A stretch of 64,000 nucleotides of DNA from Fibrisoma limi BUZ 3 (GCF_000296815.2 NZ_CAIT01000010.1:310001-374000); one strand, 5' to 3'; shown: positions 52,513 to 62,699, numbered from the stretch's first letter. The notes: generated by a model not told the origin, from the letters alone. Translations and numbers: made by a program.

Positions 52513-53289
52513 TTACCGCCTGAAATCAAGGTTGTAGTTGAGACTCAGCCGAAAACCGTTGTTGTATTCAAACACTCGGTTATTCGAAACTGGATCGGGG
52601 TCGGCGTGCTGCGTGATCTGGTTCAGGTAGCCAAGCTCCGCCGACAGGTTGTCCCTGAACTGAAAGCCAATTGCTCCGTAAATCCGGTTCTGGTTATACA
52701 CATTTAGATCAACATTCCGGCCGAAGCTGATGAAAAGCTCATCGAAGAACGACAGAAAAAACTCCCGACTGTCCACCGTTCGGCCTTGTAGGGGCAGGGT
52801 AGCTTCGATCTGATACCGGATTCGGTTCTGGTATTCCCATGAGGCAATCCGGCGCGACCCGTCAGAGGCTATGTCGCTGATCCAGCGCTGTTCGAGTCGA
52901 AAGCGATGCCCCAGCGTAACAACCCCTGCCGTATCGGCAATCTGAATGTCTTCATAGATACGGTGTTCGGGGTAGGGCACCCCTTTGTCAGCAGTCGGAT
53001 AGTCGCCGTAGGGGTACGTGACCAGCGTCGTGTAGCCGAAACCGCCCGTGATCTTATCGTTGAGGCTGTAGTTTGCACCCAGCCGGGCCAGCCACTGCTG
53101 CCATTCTGAAACCCAGTACACGCGTCGCCACTGGTACTCCGTGTGCAGTTCCCACTTACGGGAAAGGGCATGGTCGCCGTTGTAGACGAACCACCCAATC
53201 TGATTCTCATCCCTGAGTCGTTCCAGTTGGGCGGTAGCCAGAAACGGCATCAGGCAGAAAAGGACTACAATGAAACTGGCTTTGTGCAT
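52513..53289 (-). CDS. DUF2490 family outer-membrane protein
   Basis: 258 residues with a signal peptide ending LATAQ. The beta-barrel-like pattern (QNQIGWFVYNGDHALSRKWELHTEYQWRRV; RLEQRWI; FEYNNGFRLSLNYNLDFRR) matches the DUF2490 family of Bacteroidota, small outer-membrane barrels of unknown role. Located upstream of the von Willebrand factor gene on the same strand, but in opposite order relative to the flanking convergent gene. Confidence 0.88.
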   Translation of the reverse strand: MHKASFIVVLFCLMPFLATAQLERLRDENQIGWFVYNGDHALSRKWELHTEYQWRRVYWVSEWQQWLARLGANYSLNDKITGGFGYTTLVTYPYGDYPTADKGVPYPEHRIYEDIQIADTAGVVTLGHRFRLEQRWISDIASDGSRRIASWEYQNRIRYQIEATLPLQGRTVDSREFFLSFFDELFISFGRNVDLNVYNQNRIYGAIGFQFRDNLSAELGYLNQITQHADPDPVSNNRVFEYNNGFRLSLNYNLDFRR

Positions 53290-53410
53290 GTCGCTTTCTT
53301 CCCGTACTGGCAGGAAGACATAGTGATAACCGGCAGGGCGGATGTAAGGGCGAAATAATACGAGTTACCGGAAACCTTTAGCGAGGTACCGGTCACTATT
53401 TCCCTCTACG

Positions 53411-56158
53411 TCACGGCTCTTTCTTTGCCTGCGCTTCCAGCACAAGCTGCTGACGGGCGTTGACGGGGGTAATGTGCACGTAGTTGCCTTTGCCCGCTAC
53501 GGCAATGCGCCGGAGCTTCTGGCTGTTGATCTGGTTACGGCCAAAAGTGAAAACGGTCAGGTACACATCCTGCCGAACATTCTCCGCCACCAGTCGATAC
53601 ACATCGTTGCTGATGGGAAATTCGCCGTCGGTAGCCAGCACAATCCGGTTATTGCCCGCCCGGATGTAGTGTCTGTTAGCCAGTTTGTAAGCCAGCCGAA
53701 TGCCTTCGTCCCCATCGGTGTCGCCGTCCGACCGCAGTTCGTCGATCAGGCGGGCAATCTCATCAGCTTTGTTGCCCGGCGTTGGTTTCAGGGCAACTTT
53801 CGCTTTCCCCGAATATACGACAACCGATACCTGGTCTTCGGGACGTAGCAGCTTCAGCAGCGATTTAACGGATTGCTTCAGCAACGGCATCTTGAACGGC
53901 GAATCCATCGACGACGATACGTCCAGCAACAGGACCAGGTTGTTAGGCGCAAAACCCGCTAATGAGTTCGTTGGTGTCGACGTACCAGACCGGTCAATGA
54001 AGACCGTATCGACGCGGGTGCGATCGACGTACACCGTGTCCCGCTGTATCACCGGCTCGCTGGGTGTTGGGTCAGGGGCACCGGTGCCCAGCCGCGCGGG
54101 TGCATCGCTGGGAGTTGGATTCGGCTGGACAACTACGGCCACCGGCGGCTGAGTGGTCGGTTCCGTTTTTTGGGGGATCGGCTGCGACGGCTTTGGCAGG
54201 GAGTTTCGGCGGAGGATAAAAAGATCCGGTTGATTAACCGCCTTCAAAACGCCTGCTTTGGCCAGTTCGCTGAATTTGTTGTATTCGTAGATAAGCTCGT
54301 TGTTGTAGAAATAGTAGATCGATTCGAATGGGTTAGTACGTGAATCTGCCGGCTTTACCGAACCGGTTTTTTCTGCAAACCGTAACGATTTTTCGGCTAC
54401 GTCCTCATACGGCGAATACGGGCAAAGACCGTTGCTTCGGCCGTAGCGCTGGAGGCCTTTTAAGTTCTGATACTCATCACGAATCAGTGTCCGGGCGTCA
54501 GTAACCAACTTGTCGGTGGTCGGCAACTGGCTGGTTTCTCCTTTCAGAAAAGCCTTAATGCCGAACAGTACGTCGCGGTTGTTGTCGATAGTCTGGAGCA
54601 GTGCCTTTCCGGCTACGTGCCAACTGGTCGGGCTGGCAACCGGGTAGCTTTCGTGAATGCGCCGGACATCCTGATACAGCCGTTCTTTCTTCTGGTCGAA
54701 GGTATCGAATAGGTACAGGTAGCGGTCCAGAATGGCATCGGAGCGCTTCAAGCCGTCCTGCAAATACTGATTTTCGGCGGTGTACGTAATCAGTTCGATG
54801 CTCAGGCCGTCCATTTCATTCAATATATTGAGAAGCACCTCGGCCTGGCCATTAATGGAAGCCCGATACGGCTGCGGAACGTAGCGGCTTTCGCTCACCA
54901 GCAACTGATACTCCGAAAGGGGAATTTTAAATTCCTCGTGCGAATACGTCAGTCCGCCTTTCCGCGTGCGAAACTGGTTGCGGTAGTAGTCGGCCGACGA
55001 TTGATAATTCCGGAGCAGCATCTGGAGTTTGTGCTGCTGCCGAAGCGATTCGTTAATGAACTCAACGTAATTACTCAGCGCCCGAAACGTAGTCAGTTCC
55101 TGGGGCGTAGTGGCCGGTTTGATCGTAAAACTAATTGGTTTTGCATCCGCAAATGGCTGTGTCCGGCCCGATGCCTGCGCCGTTTGTTGGGGTGGGTCAA
55201 GCGCAAAAGCCGGACTGAGTTTGGGCGAGTTCAGCAATTGTTTGGCAGACGTACTGTACTGAACAAACGACTGCTGAGCCGCGAGCAGATCGTTGTTGTA
55301 GTGATTCAAAAAAGACAGATAAAACGCATTACCATGCCGGGACGATTGCCGCGCAGCAAAGGTGTAGTCGTCGACAGCCCCCCGTTTCAATGCCTGAATT
55401 GTCTGGAGGGCCGACTTAAAGCTGTTGATCATGTCCGAAGCCGGGTAGTCGATCCCCGACTTCGCTTTACCAAGGACCAGCAGAATTTTTTCGTCCGCCA
55501 GAATACTTTTCTGCACGGTTTCGACCGGCCAGGCGGCCTTAGCTCCTTCGTTTAGGTAGTACGACAAACTATCGAACAACTGCTTCTGACGCTGAAGCAC
55601 ATCTTCCATTTCTTTCTCCGTATGCAGGTACGCATTGGTGGGTAGGTAAGGCTGATACCGGCGATAGACACGTTGAATCTGCTTGTAAAATGTCTCTTTA
55701 TCCTGGCTGAACTGGTTGAACAGGGTCTGCATCTGGCCAATCAACGCATCCGATTGCTTGAGGTTATCGCGCTGATAGTCCTGAAGCCGAACGTAGGTTT
55801 CCAGGGTTTTGCCGGTTTCGTCGAGTTTGGTCAGCAGTTGCCAGAGCGCCTGTGTGCTGGCGGTTAGCCGTTGCTTTTCGGCCGGCGTCAGCCCGTCGGC
55901 GGCCAGGGCTTTTTTGTAGTAATACTCCTCCAACGGCCCCGATGAGGGCAGACGAAGCTGAAACGTAGGCTTTTCCCGATAGCGCTCTACTTGCTCAACG
56001 TACGTCTGAATCATCCGAAAGCGGTTGATTACCTCGTCGGTCGATTGATTTAGAAAGGCTACGTACTGGTTAAGCGACTGCTGAGGGGTTTCCTGCAGCG
56101 AGTGAGCCGTTGCCCAGACGGACGAAAAAATAAGCAGACACAAAAAGACGTATTGCAT
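53411..56158 (-). CDS. Secreted von Willebrand factor A-domain protein
   Basis: About 915 residues. The start is MQYVFLCLLIFSSVWATA (56158), a good signal peptide; another ATG lies five codons upstream. A long helical region (residues 30-640) is unrecognised. Then a Pro/Thr-rich linker leads to a vWA domain near 735-915 with MIDAS DVSSSMDS, and LATDGEFP plus GDTDGDEG in the loops, which would bind a metal ion. Probably an extracytoplasmic adhesion or assembly factor. The ends resemble gliding-linked or batA-like proteins without firm evidence. Confidence 0.88.
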   Translation of the reverse strand: MQYVFLCLLIFSSVWATAHSLQETPQQSLNQYVAFLNQSTDEVINRFRMIQTYVEQVERYREKPTFQLRLPSSGPLEEYYYKKALAADGLTPAEKQRLTASTQALWQLLTKLDETGKTLETYVRLQDYQRDNLKQSDALIGQMQTLFNQFSQDKETFYKQIQRVYRRYQPYLPTNAYLHTEKEMEDVLQRQKQLFDSLSYYLNEGAKAAWPVETVQKSILADEKILLVLGKAKSGIDYPASDMINSFKSALQTIQALKRGAVDDYTFAARQSSRHGNAFYLSFLNHYNNDLLAAQQSFVQYSTSAKQLLNSPKLSPAFALDPPQQTAQASGRTQPFADAKPISFTIKPATTPQELTTFRALSNYVEFINESLRQQHKLQMLLRNYQSSADYYRNQFRTRKGGLTYSHEEFKIPLSEYQLLVSESRYVPQPYRASINGQAEVLLNILNEMDGLSIELITYTAENQYLQDGLKRSDAILDRYLYLFDTFDQKKERLYQDVRRIHESYPVASPTSWHVAGKALLQTIDNNRDVLFGIKAFLKGETSQLPTTDKLVTDARTLIRDEYQNLKGLQRYGRSNGLCPYSPYEDVAEKSLRFAEKTGSVKPADSRTNPFESIYYFYNNELIYEYNKFSELAKAGVLKAVNQPDLFILRRNSLPKPSQPIPQKTEPTTQPPVAVVVQPNPTPSDAPARLGTGAPDPTPSEPVIQRDTVYVDRTRVDTVFIDRSGTSTPTNSLAGFAPNNLVLLLDVSSSMDSPFKMPLLKQSVKSLLKLLRPEDQVSVVVYSGKAKVALKPTPGNKADEIARLIDELRSDGDTDGDEGIRLAYKLANRHYIRAGNNRIVLATDGEFPISNDVYRLVAENVRQDVYLTVFTFGRNQINSQKLRRIAVAGKGNYVHITPVNARQQLVLEAQAKKEP

Positions 56159-56342
56159 AACCAAAGTAAGCAAAAGCTAACCGGCTCACAGCGAGGTGAT
56201 TTAGTCAACGGTTTATCAACGTGCGCCGGTGTTATTGGCCGGAGCAGGGAGAGCCGGGACCTGTTGCCATAGACGCTTATTGTTTATCTTGTAGGCTGTT
56301 CTGGCCGCGACACGTACTAACACATTGATTCGCCAACATTCC

Positions 56343-58562
56343 ATGAAGCATTTTACCGTCAGCATGATTCCGTTCTGTCTCTTCCTGTTCGCCTTGCTGC
56401 CAACCAGTCATGCCGTCGCGCAACGATTCAGTACCGCCGAAGTAGCCCGCTGGCGGCAGCAGGCCAGACAGATTACCATCATCCGCGATACGTGGGGAGT
56501 ACCACACATCTACGGCAAAACGGACGCCGACGTCGTGTTCGGGCTGCTGTATACCCAGTGCGAAGATGACTTTGCCCGGGTGGAGGCCAACTACATTGAT
56601 GCCATCGGTCGGCTGGCCGAGGTGGAAGGCGAATCGGCGCTGTACCACGACCTGCGGGCACGGCTGTTCATGGATTCGACCCAGGCTATCGCCCAGTACA
56701 AAAAGAGTCCTGCCTGGATGAAGAAAATCCTCAATGCCTTTGCGGATGGCACGAACTACTATCTCGCTACGCATCCGAATGTTAAACCCGCGCTGCTGAC
56801 CCGGTTTCAGCCGTGGATGCCGCTGATGTTCAGCGAGGGGAGTATTGGCGGCAATATCAGTGCAGTGTCGGCCGAGCGGCTGAAGGCGTTTTATACCCAG
56901 AGTAAGTCAACGTCCTGGCTCAACTACGACGTTGGCAAGGCAGATCGGGAGCCGGTTGGTTCGAATGGGTTTGCCATTGCGCCGTCGAAAAGCGCGACCA
57001 AAAACGCCCTGCTGCTCATCAATCCGCATACGTCATTCTATTTCCGGTCGGAGGTGCACATGATCAGCAACGCCGGCCTGAATGCCTACGGGGCCGTTAC
57101 GTGGGGGCAGTTTTTCATCTACCAGGGCTTCAACGAAAACTGCGGCTGGATGCATACCTCCAGCCAGGCCGACTCGATGGACGAATACCTCGAAACGGTC
57201 GAAAAACGGAACGGTAAATATTACTACAAATACGGTAACGACTGGCGGCCGGTGCAGACGCAAACCGTTTCACTGCCCTACAAACAGGGCGATAAGATCC
57301 TGCAAAAAGAGTTTACCATGTACCGCACGCACCACGGTCCCGTTGCTGGTCAGCAGGGCGACCAGTGGATCACGGTCCGGATGATGAACGATGGCCTGAA
57401 TGCTCTGTCGCAGTCGTACCTGCGCACGAAGGCCACCGACTACGCCAGCTACAACGAGGTGATGAAGCTGAACGGCAACGCATCGAACAACACGGTATTT
57501 GCCGATCGTAAGGGGAACATTGCCTACTGGCACGGTAACTTCATGCCGCGTCGGGACACAACCTTTAACTGGAACCAGCCCGTCGACGGCAGCAATCCCA
57601 AAACGGAATGGAACGGATTGCATCCGGTCGGGGACATTGTGCAGGTGCTGAACCCGGTCAGCGGCTGGATTCAGAACTGCAACTCAACGCCTTTCACCGT
57701 ATCGGGTAGCAGCAGTCCGGCAAAGAACAAGTACCCAACGTACATGGCTCCGGATGCTGAGAACTACCGGGGTATCAACGCCGTTCGGGTGCTGAGTCGC
57801 CGGTCAACCTACACCCTCGACACGCTGATTGCCGCGGCTAACGACCCGTATCTGGCCGCTTTTGAAGAGTTGATTCCGTCGCTGGTGTCGGCCTACCAGA
57901 CCGTAGCGGGTGGGCAGGGTGCCGTGTCGCCGGCCGTAACCGAAGCGGTTGATACGTTGAGGGCCTGGAACAGGAATTACGGCGTCGGTTCTGTAGCACA
58001 AACGGTCGCCACGTACTGGGGCGAGCGGATTCAGCGGCTGGCGCGCGGCCGGATTCCTGCCGGACAGCGACCTGACCAGTTGCGCTTCACAGCCATCGTG
58101 GTCAACAATACGACTGCTGAGGAAAAGATCAGTGCGCTGAACGACGCATTGGCTGAACTGACCCGCGACTTTGGTACCTGGAAAACACCCTGGGGCAACG
58201 TCAACCGCTTCCAGCGCCTGACCGGCAAAATTGACGAAACGTTTGATGATCAGAAACCCAGCATACCGGTAGCCTTCACGTCGTCGGCCTGGGGTTCGCT
58301 CGCGGCTTACGGAGCCCGAACGTATCCGGGTACTAAAAAACGCTACGGCAGCGTCGGCAACAGTTTCGTGGCCGTTGTTGAGTTCGGGCCAAAAGTAAAG
58401 GCGCGGTCAGTTGTTACGGGCGGGCAGAAAAGCCAACCCGATTCCCCTCATTTTACCGACCAGGCCAACCTCTATTGTTCCGGACAATTTAAGGAGGTGT
58501 GGTTCTACCCCGAAGATGTTCGCCAGCACGCCGAGAAAACATACAAACCAGGCGATGAATAA
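56343..58562 (+). CDS. Penicillin acylase family Ntn-hydrolase, copy 2
   Basis: 739 residues from MKHFTVSMIPFCLFLFALLPTSHA, a signal peptide; the frame also has an ATG at 56325. The autocatalytic serine is Ser207 in GSNGFAIAPSKSATKNALLLINPHTSF. Family blocks IIRDTWGVPHIYGKT and GNIAYWHGNFMPRRD are present. Related to copy 1 at 46355, but the two differ strongly in length and sequence, suggesting old duplication or separate substrates. Confidence 0.95.
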   Translation: MKHFTVSMIPFCLFLFALLPTSHAVAQRFSTAEVARWRQQARQITIIRDTWGVPHIYGKTDADVVFGLLYTQCEDDFARVEANYIDAIGRLAEVEGESALYHDLRARLFMDSTQAIAQYKKSPAWMKKILNAFADGTNYYLATHPNVKPALLTRFQPWMPLMFSEGSIGGNISAVSAERLKAFYTQSKSTSWLNYDVGKADREPVGSNGFAIAPSKSATKNALLLINPHTSFYFRSEVHMISNAGLNAYGAVTWGQFFIYQGFNENCGWMHTSSQADSMDEYLETVEKRNGKYYYKYGNDWRPVQTQTVSLPYKQGDKILQKEFTMYRTHHGPVAGQQGDQWITVRMMNDGLNALSQSYLRTKATDYASYNEVMKLNGNASNNTVFADRKGNIAYWHGNFMPRRDTTFNWNQPVDGSNPKTEWNGLHPVGDIVQVLNPVSGWIQNCNSTPFTVSGSSSPAKNKYPTYMAPDAENYRGINAVRVLSRRSTYTLDTLIAAANDPYLAAFEELIPSLVSAYQTVAGGQGAVSPAVTEAVDTLRAWNRNYGVGSVAQTVATYWGERIQRLARGRIPAGQRPDQLRFTAIVVNNTTAEEKISALNDALAELTRDFGTWKTPWGNVNRFQRLTGKIDETFDDQKPSIPVAFTSSAWGSLAAYGARTYPGTKKRYGSVGNSFVAVVEFGPKVKARSVVTGGQKSQPDSPHFTDQANLYCSGQFKEVWFYPEDVRQHAEKTYKPGDE

Positions 58563-58603
58563 AAAAAGCAGCCCGCTCTGACGGAATTTCAGAGCGGGCT
58601 GCT
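58561..58603 (-). terminator. Strong terminator of the calycin-like gene
   Basis: Perfect 15-bp arms AGCAGCCCGCTCTGA and its complement, followed leftward by seven T residues. It also lies immediately after the penicillin acylase stop. Confidence 0.88.
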
Positions 58604-58618
58604 GGCTTAGGAGTTACA

Positions 58619-59023
58619 CTATTTATCCGCTCGCTTGAGCTGCCACGTACCGGATGCCTGTCCGCCATTGGCTTCCCAGGAACCTTTCATACCGGGGTCG
58701 GCCAACTTTCCCGAAAAGTTTACGTCGTTGCCCGAGTTGGGATCTGTGTAGCTGGCTGAAAGCTTACCGTTCTGCCAGACGGCCGTTTTTAGATTAATTG
58801 GGTACCGATTTCCATCGGGGGGCAGCATGACGATCTGGCCGGTCAGTTTGTTGCTTTCGCGGTTGAGGATCAGCTCAAAATTACCCGAATCATCTCCCTC
58901 GTACGTTCCGGTCCATTTGCCGACAAGGGTAGACAGCGTATCCGTCGAGGCCGTTGTATTTTGGGCGTTTGCCCCAGACACGGTAGCCGTCAGCAGCGTT
59001 ACCAGCAGTAAGAGTGTTTTCAT
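58619..59023 (-). CDS. Small secreted hypothetical protein
   Basis: 134 residues with signal peptide ending ANAQ. The body is a small beta domain (LVGKWTGTYEGDDSGNFELILNRESNKLTGQIVMLPPDGNRYPINLKTAVW; GMKGSWEANGGQASGTWQLKRAD) resembling calycin- or lipocalin-like secreted proteins. It resembles the 178-residue protein at 59745 in overall style. Function unknown. Confidence 0.8.
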   Translation of the reverse strand: MKTLLLLVTLLTATVSGANAQNTTASTDTLSTLVGKWTGTYEGDDSGNFELILNRESNKLTGQIVMLPPDGNRYPINLKTAVWQNGKLSASYTDPNSGNDVNFSGKLADPGMKGSWEANGGQASGTWQLKRADK

Positions 59024-59317
59024 AGCTTTTGAGAAACAAATAAGAGGTTGTTTACCAATACGATGCCTATATCAGCGGAATCGTTGGATAGGCGGCCCGA
59101 AAATATAGCTGAATTCGTGGCCTTCCCCTCAAAAAACTTCTGCACTCAGTCAAGAATCGCTTGTATAATCTACTTTTTCACTGATGAATTGTAGGCATTA
59201 ATTGTACTTTTCCAATTAGGGTTAAACTATTTTAGTACGTTATAAGGTTATATAGATGACTATTGTAGCAATATGTTGTCTGAGAAGATAACTGATTGTT
59301 AATTAATTGTGAAGGAT

Positions 59318-59500
59318 ATGGAATTAACACAAGCGTATAAACATAAAAATAAAGCTAAGGCCACGGTTATTAGCGTTTGTACTTTTTCTCGGTTGTATGT
59401 GCTGGGCTTTATTGAGGCTAACCGGGATGTATTTGAAGCATTGATTCGGGCGGCTACGCCATTTGGTGGAAACTGTCTGCCGGCAAGAAAGGCATATTGA
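59318..59500 (+). CDS. Small hypothetical protein
   Basis: 60 residues from the ATG at 59318, MELTQAYKHKNKAKATVISVCTFSRLYVLGFIEANRDVFEALIRAATPFGG. A preceding GTG at 59309 is also in frame. The sequence after residue 15 could be amphipathic. AT-rich leader upstream. Coding is plausible but not certain. Confidence 0.5.
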   Translation: MELTQAYKHKNKAKATVISVCTFSRLYVLGFIEANRDVFEALIRAATPFGGNCLPARKAY

Positions 59501-59540
59501 TAGAAAGCTATACTAGTAAATCATTTAAAAGACAACATCC

Positions 59541-59726
59541 ATGAACACACAGGTAAACTCACTACATGAACAGGTGGCGCTCCTGCAAAAACAGGTCGAT
59601 TCGCTGACCAGGCAGGTCTCGACGCTGGCCAGTCGTGTACAACCCGAGCCAACGCAGGAGATTCGGGAAGTGAATAAGAAAGAAATTGGTATCATTCGCT
59701 ACCGACAGTTGCACGGTAAGGCGTAG
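59541..59726 (+). CDS. Small coiled-coil protein
   Basis: 61 residues. MNTQVNSLHEQVALLQKQVDSLTRQVSTLASRVQPEP has Leu, Val and Ile at heptad-like positions, a likely leucine-zipper-type coiled coil. It may be a small dimeric regulator or scaffold. Gap of 18 bp to the next gene suggests co-transcription. Confidence 0.6.
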   Translation: MNTQVNSLHEQVALLQKQVDSLTRQVSTLASRVQPEPTQEIREVNKKEIGIIRYRQLHGKA

Positions 59727-59744
59727 CGCATGCATATTTAATGC

Positions 59745-60281
59745 ATGAACACCGCAAAACGACTTATTACTGATCACTATCGCAGCCTCTTGATCGCTTT
59801 ACTACTGGGCATGGGGTTGTTTCGTTTCGAAACGGCCCATGCTCAGTTGTCGGAGCAGTGGCTTGGTGTCTGGACCGGCACCATGTATATCTACCGGCAA
59901 AAAGCCCTGACCGATAGCGTGCCGGTACGGCTAACCATTGCAAAGACTAATCAGCCGGATGTGCTGACCTGGAAAACAGAGTATCAGTCGACCACTCGAC
60001 CGATGACCAAAGACTATACCCTGCGGGTCAGTGACGCCAGTAAAGGGGTGTTTATCACTGATGAGGGCGAGGGTACGCTCCTGACGGACTATCAGTTCGG
60101 CAGCAAACTCTACAGTGTATTCGAGGTAAATGGTATCCTGCTGACGGCTACGTATGAACTTCGGGGAAATGAACTGATTTTTGAGGTTACGTCCGGCAAA
60201 AAACTCACTAATCCGACAAATGGCGTCAGTAGCTACTCGGTGGACAATCTGCAGCGGGTAGTGTACCGAAAAGTTCAGTAG
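59745..60281 (+). CDS. Secreted hypothetical protein
   Basis: 178 residues with signal sequence ending AHAQ. Beta-rich body (WLGVWTGTMYIYRQKALTDSVPVRLTIAKTNQPDVLTWKTEYQSTTRPM; YELRGNELIFEVTSGKKLT). Family not recognised. The tail VYRKVQ ends before a probable terminator region without a clear hairpin. Probably in one transcript with the coiled-coil gene. Confidence 0.78.
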   Translation: MNTAKRLITDHYRSLLIALLLGMGLFRFETAHAQLSEQWLGVWTGTMYIYRQKALTDSVPVRLTIAKTNQPDVLTWKTEYQSTTRPMTKDYTLRVSDASKGVFITDEGEGTLLTDYQFGSKLYSVFEVNGILLTATYELRGNELIFEVTSGKKLTNPTNGVSSYSVDNLQRVVYRKVQ

Positions 60282-60447
60282 GTTGACCAAATGGTAATAG
60301 ACCGGCCCCCGTCAATAAATAAACGGGCGGTTGTGGTGCTACACTGCACCGCTGGTAGTTTATTGCCAACCTGACCACGCTTGTGCGCACCGTTCATTGG
60401 TCAATAGGATCAGATGCGTACCAGGCAACCTCAGGTGACTACAACGT

Positions 60448-61542
60448 ATGAATAAACGAGTCTCTATCTACCAGGTTGATGGTGCCCTTTTGCTTGGGGT
60501 TTTAATCGTTATCATTCTGTATTTCGGCCGACCCTTTCTGGTGCCGCTCTTTTTTGCCGTCATTTTGTCGATGTTGTTCCTGCCGGTGAGTTACCGGCTC
60601 GAACGCTGGGGGGTGGGGCGTCTTAGTGCCACGCTGCTGTCTATTCTGTTGCTATTGGTATTAATTGCGGGCTTCTGCGGGGTCATCTATGCGCAGGCCG
60701 TCACGTTTGCCAACGATTGGCCACAGATCAAGCCCAAGTTGCAGGATTTTTTGCAGCAAGCCCAGGAGTGGGTACATCAGCGCTTTGGGCTTACAGCCCA
60801 GGAGCAGATCAGTTCGCTAAAGTCGCAGGTGTCGAAGCTGTCGTCGTCATCAGGGCAAACCATCACAGCCGTTGTCGGGGCATTAGGTGGTTTGATAACG
60901 TCGTTCGTGCTGGTTGTTCTCTACATGTTTTTTCTGATGTGGAAGCGCGAAAAATTTCGCGATTTTTTCCTGAAACTCGCGGCTCCTGAAAACCGGTCGG
61001 ATATGCGGGATTCGCTGGATAAAATCACCCAGGTTTCGGCGCAGTACCTGATCGGACGGCTGATCTCCATGTTGTTTCTGGCAGTCTTCTATGCGATTGG
61101 CCTATCGATTCTGGGGCTTCAGAACGCTGTTTTAGTGAGTATTATCGCTGTCATTCCTACCCTGATTCCGTATATAGGGGCCTTTGTTGGGGCCACTTTT
61201 CCGTTGGGTATGGCTTTTCTGAACGGCTCACCGGATCTGCTATTGCCGACAATTGTGATTTTGGTTGCCGCTCAGATCATTGATAACAACATTATCGAAC
61301 CACTGGTGATGGGTAACAAACTGGATTTAAGTCCCATCTTTACCATTATCGCCGTTGTGGCGGGAGAGTTGATCTGGGGAATTCCCGGTATGATACTTTT
61401 TGAGCCCCTGTTTGCCATTATCCGGATCGTCTGCGAGCACATTCCGGCTCTTCATCCGTATAGCTTTTTGTTAAGCAACGAGTTGGACGAGCCCCAGTGG
61501 ATGGGTAAAATGAAGCAGATGCTGGGTAGAATTCGTAGCTAG
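60448..61542 (+). CDS. AI-2E family transporter
   Basis: 364 residues, about eight hydrophobic segments. The family core IVILVAAQIIDNNIIEPLVMGNKLDLSPIFTIIAVVAGELIWGIPGMILFEPLFAIIRIV and the earlier LVVLYMFFLMWKREKF and VIPTLIPYIGAFVGATFPLGMAF are typical of the AI-2E (PerM/YdiK) family of membrane proteins thought to export signalling molecules or ions. Overlaps the convergent TAT protein gene by 4 bp. Confidence 0.94.
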   Translation: MNKRVSIYQVDGALLLGVLIVIILYFGRPFLVPLFFAVILSMLFLPVSYRLERWGVGRLSATLLSILLLLVLIAGFCGVIYAQAVTFANDWPQIKPKLQDFLQQAQEWVHQRFGLTAQEQISSLKSQVSKLSSSSGQTITAVVGALGGLITSFVLVVLYMFFLMWKREKFRDFFLKLAAPENRSDMRDSLDKITQVSAQYLIGRLISMLFLAVFYAIGLSILGLQNAVLVSIIAVIPTLIPYIGAFVGATFPLGMAFLNGSPDLLLPTIVILVAAQIIDNNIIEPLVMGNKLDLSPIFTIIAVVAGELIWGIPGMILFEPLFAIIRIVCEHIPALHPYSFLLSNELDEPQWMGKMKQMLGRIRS

Positions 61543-62471
61543 GCCAGTGGTATCCGGGCTTCGTCGGCCTTTTTGATGACAAACTGCCGTGCTTCGTCGT
61601 ATTCTTCGGCAGTGCGTAGATGCTCCAGCATCAACGGAATCTCGCGTGGTAGTGCCGTAACGTTACGCAGGTACGTTGCGTAGTCCATTCCACCGCGTCC
61701 GGGCATGGTTTCGGCGAAATGGCCGTCTTTTCCAACAATGTCTTTAGCATGGACAGATACCACCCAGCGCCCTAGTTTGCGAAACGTATCGTTGATTAAA
61801 GCGGTGTTGTTATAGAAACGATCCGGACTGTTGATGATGTTGGCTACGTCAATGTGCGCGGCAAAGGCCGGGCGGTCGATGGCTTTGATAAATTTCAGGT
61901 ACGAATCCGCGCCGTCGGGCAGGCTCCAGCCCATCATCTCCAGGGCAAATTTGGCCCGTTTGGGCTTCACGGCGTCGATGACCTTACGGCAGTTCTCGAC
62001 CGTAGCATCGAAAAACTCCGGGCCGAGATTGTGCGGATCGGGGCCGTCCCAATTGACGGGGTTGTACGATCCGGCAATGTTGACGCAGGTCAGTGCGCCA
62101 ACGGCTTCGGCCAGCGCCAGCCGATCGGTTACGTAGGCCAGGTTCTTTTTACGTTTCTCCGCATCCTGATCCAGCATGTTCACCCAGGCACCCACCTCCG
62201 CAATCAGGACGTTCTCGGCCGCGAACGCTTTCTGAATAGCCGCAATTCTGGCCGTGTCATTAAGCTCTACCTTGGGTACGTAGGCGGCACTGTAACGCAG
62301 TCGCCGGTGCTCCCGTGCCAATTCGGCCGGATCGTCGCTTTTCAGGAAGACAGGGCCACCCAGCCTCAGGGGATTTGGTCCGGTTCGGAACGCTGATAGC
62401 GCAGGCACAACGGCGCTACCTGCCAGGAGTGCGGACGATTGAAGGAATTGGCGACGGGAGAGGGAGGGCAT
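61539..62471 (-). CDS. TAT-exported sugar isomerase/epimerase-like protein
   Basis: 310 residues. Twin-arginine signal SLSRRQFLQSSALLAGSAVVPALSAF. TIM-barrel signatures KFALEMMGWSLPDG, AAHIDVANIINSP, WVSVHAKDIVGKDGHF and IPLMLEHLRTAEEYDEAR match xylose-isomerase-like enzymes. Probably periplasmic. Similar in type to the protein at 33944 but not closely alike. Substrate unknown. Confidence 0.93.
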   Translation of the reverse strand: MPSLSRRQFLQSSALLAGSAVVPALSAFRTGPNPLRLGGPVFLKSDDPAELAREHRRLRYSAAYVPKVELNDTARIAAIQKAFAAENVLIAEVGAWVNMLDQDAEKRKKNLAYVTDRLALAEAVGALTCVNIAGSYNPVNWDGPDPHNLGPEFFDATVENCRKVIDAVKPKRAKFALEMMGWSLPDGADSYLKFIKAIDRPAFAAHIDVANIINSPDRFYNNTALINDTFRKLGRWVVSVHAKDIVGKDGHFAETMPGRGGMDYATYLRNVTALPREIPLMLEHLRTAEEYDEARQFVIKKADEARIPLA

Positions 62472-62699
62472 GTCAGGGATAAGGCAAGCGTTTAACGATG
62501 TCGTTAATGTATAGTTCGGGCCAGTTCAAACGGTTGAGCATACGTCAGCGCCCGCTCATCTGTTACGTTGTTCCCAAACCATGATTGCTGTTCAAAAAGC
62601 CGATTCTTTAAGTGTCTGTTCGGTCCCTTCAAGGGCTTGTTATGCCTCACGTAGCCGACTCATAACCGAATTTCTTGCCGTCTTATTTCCGGATAGAAC

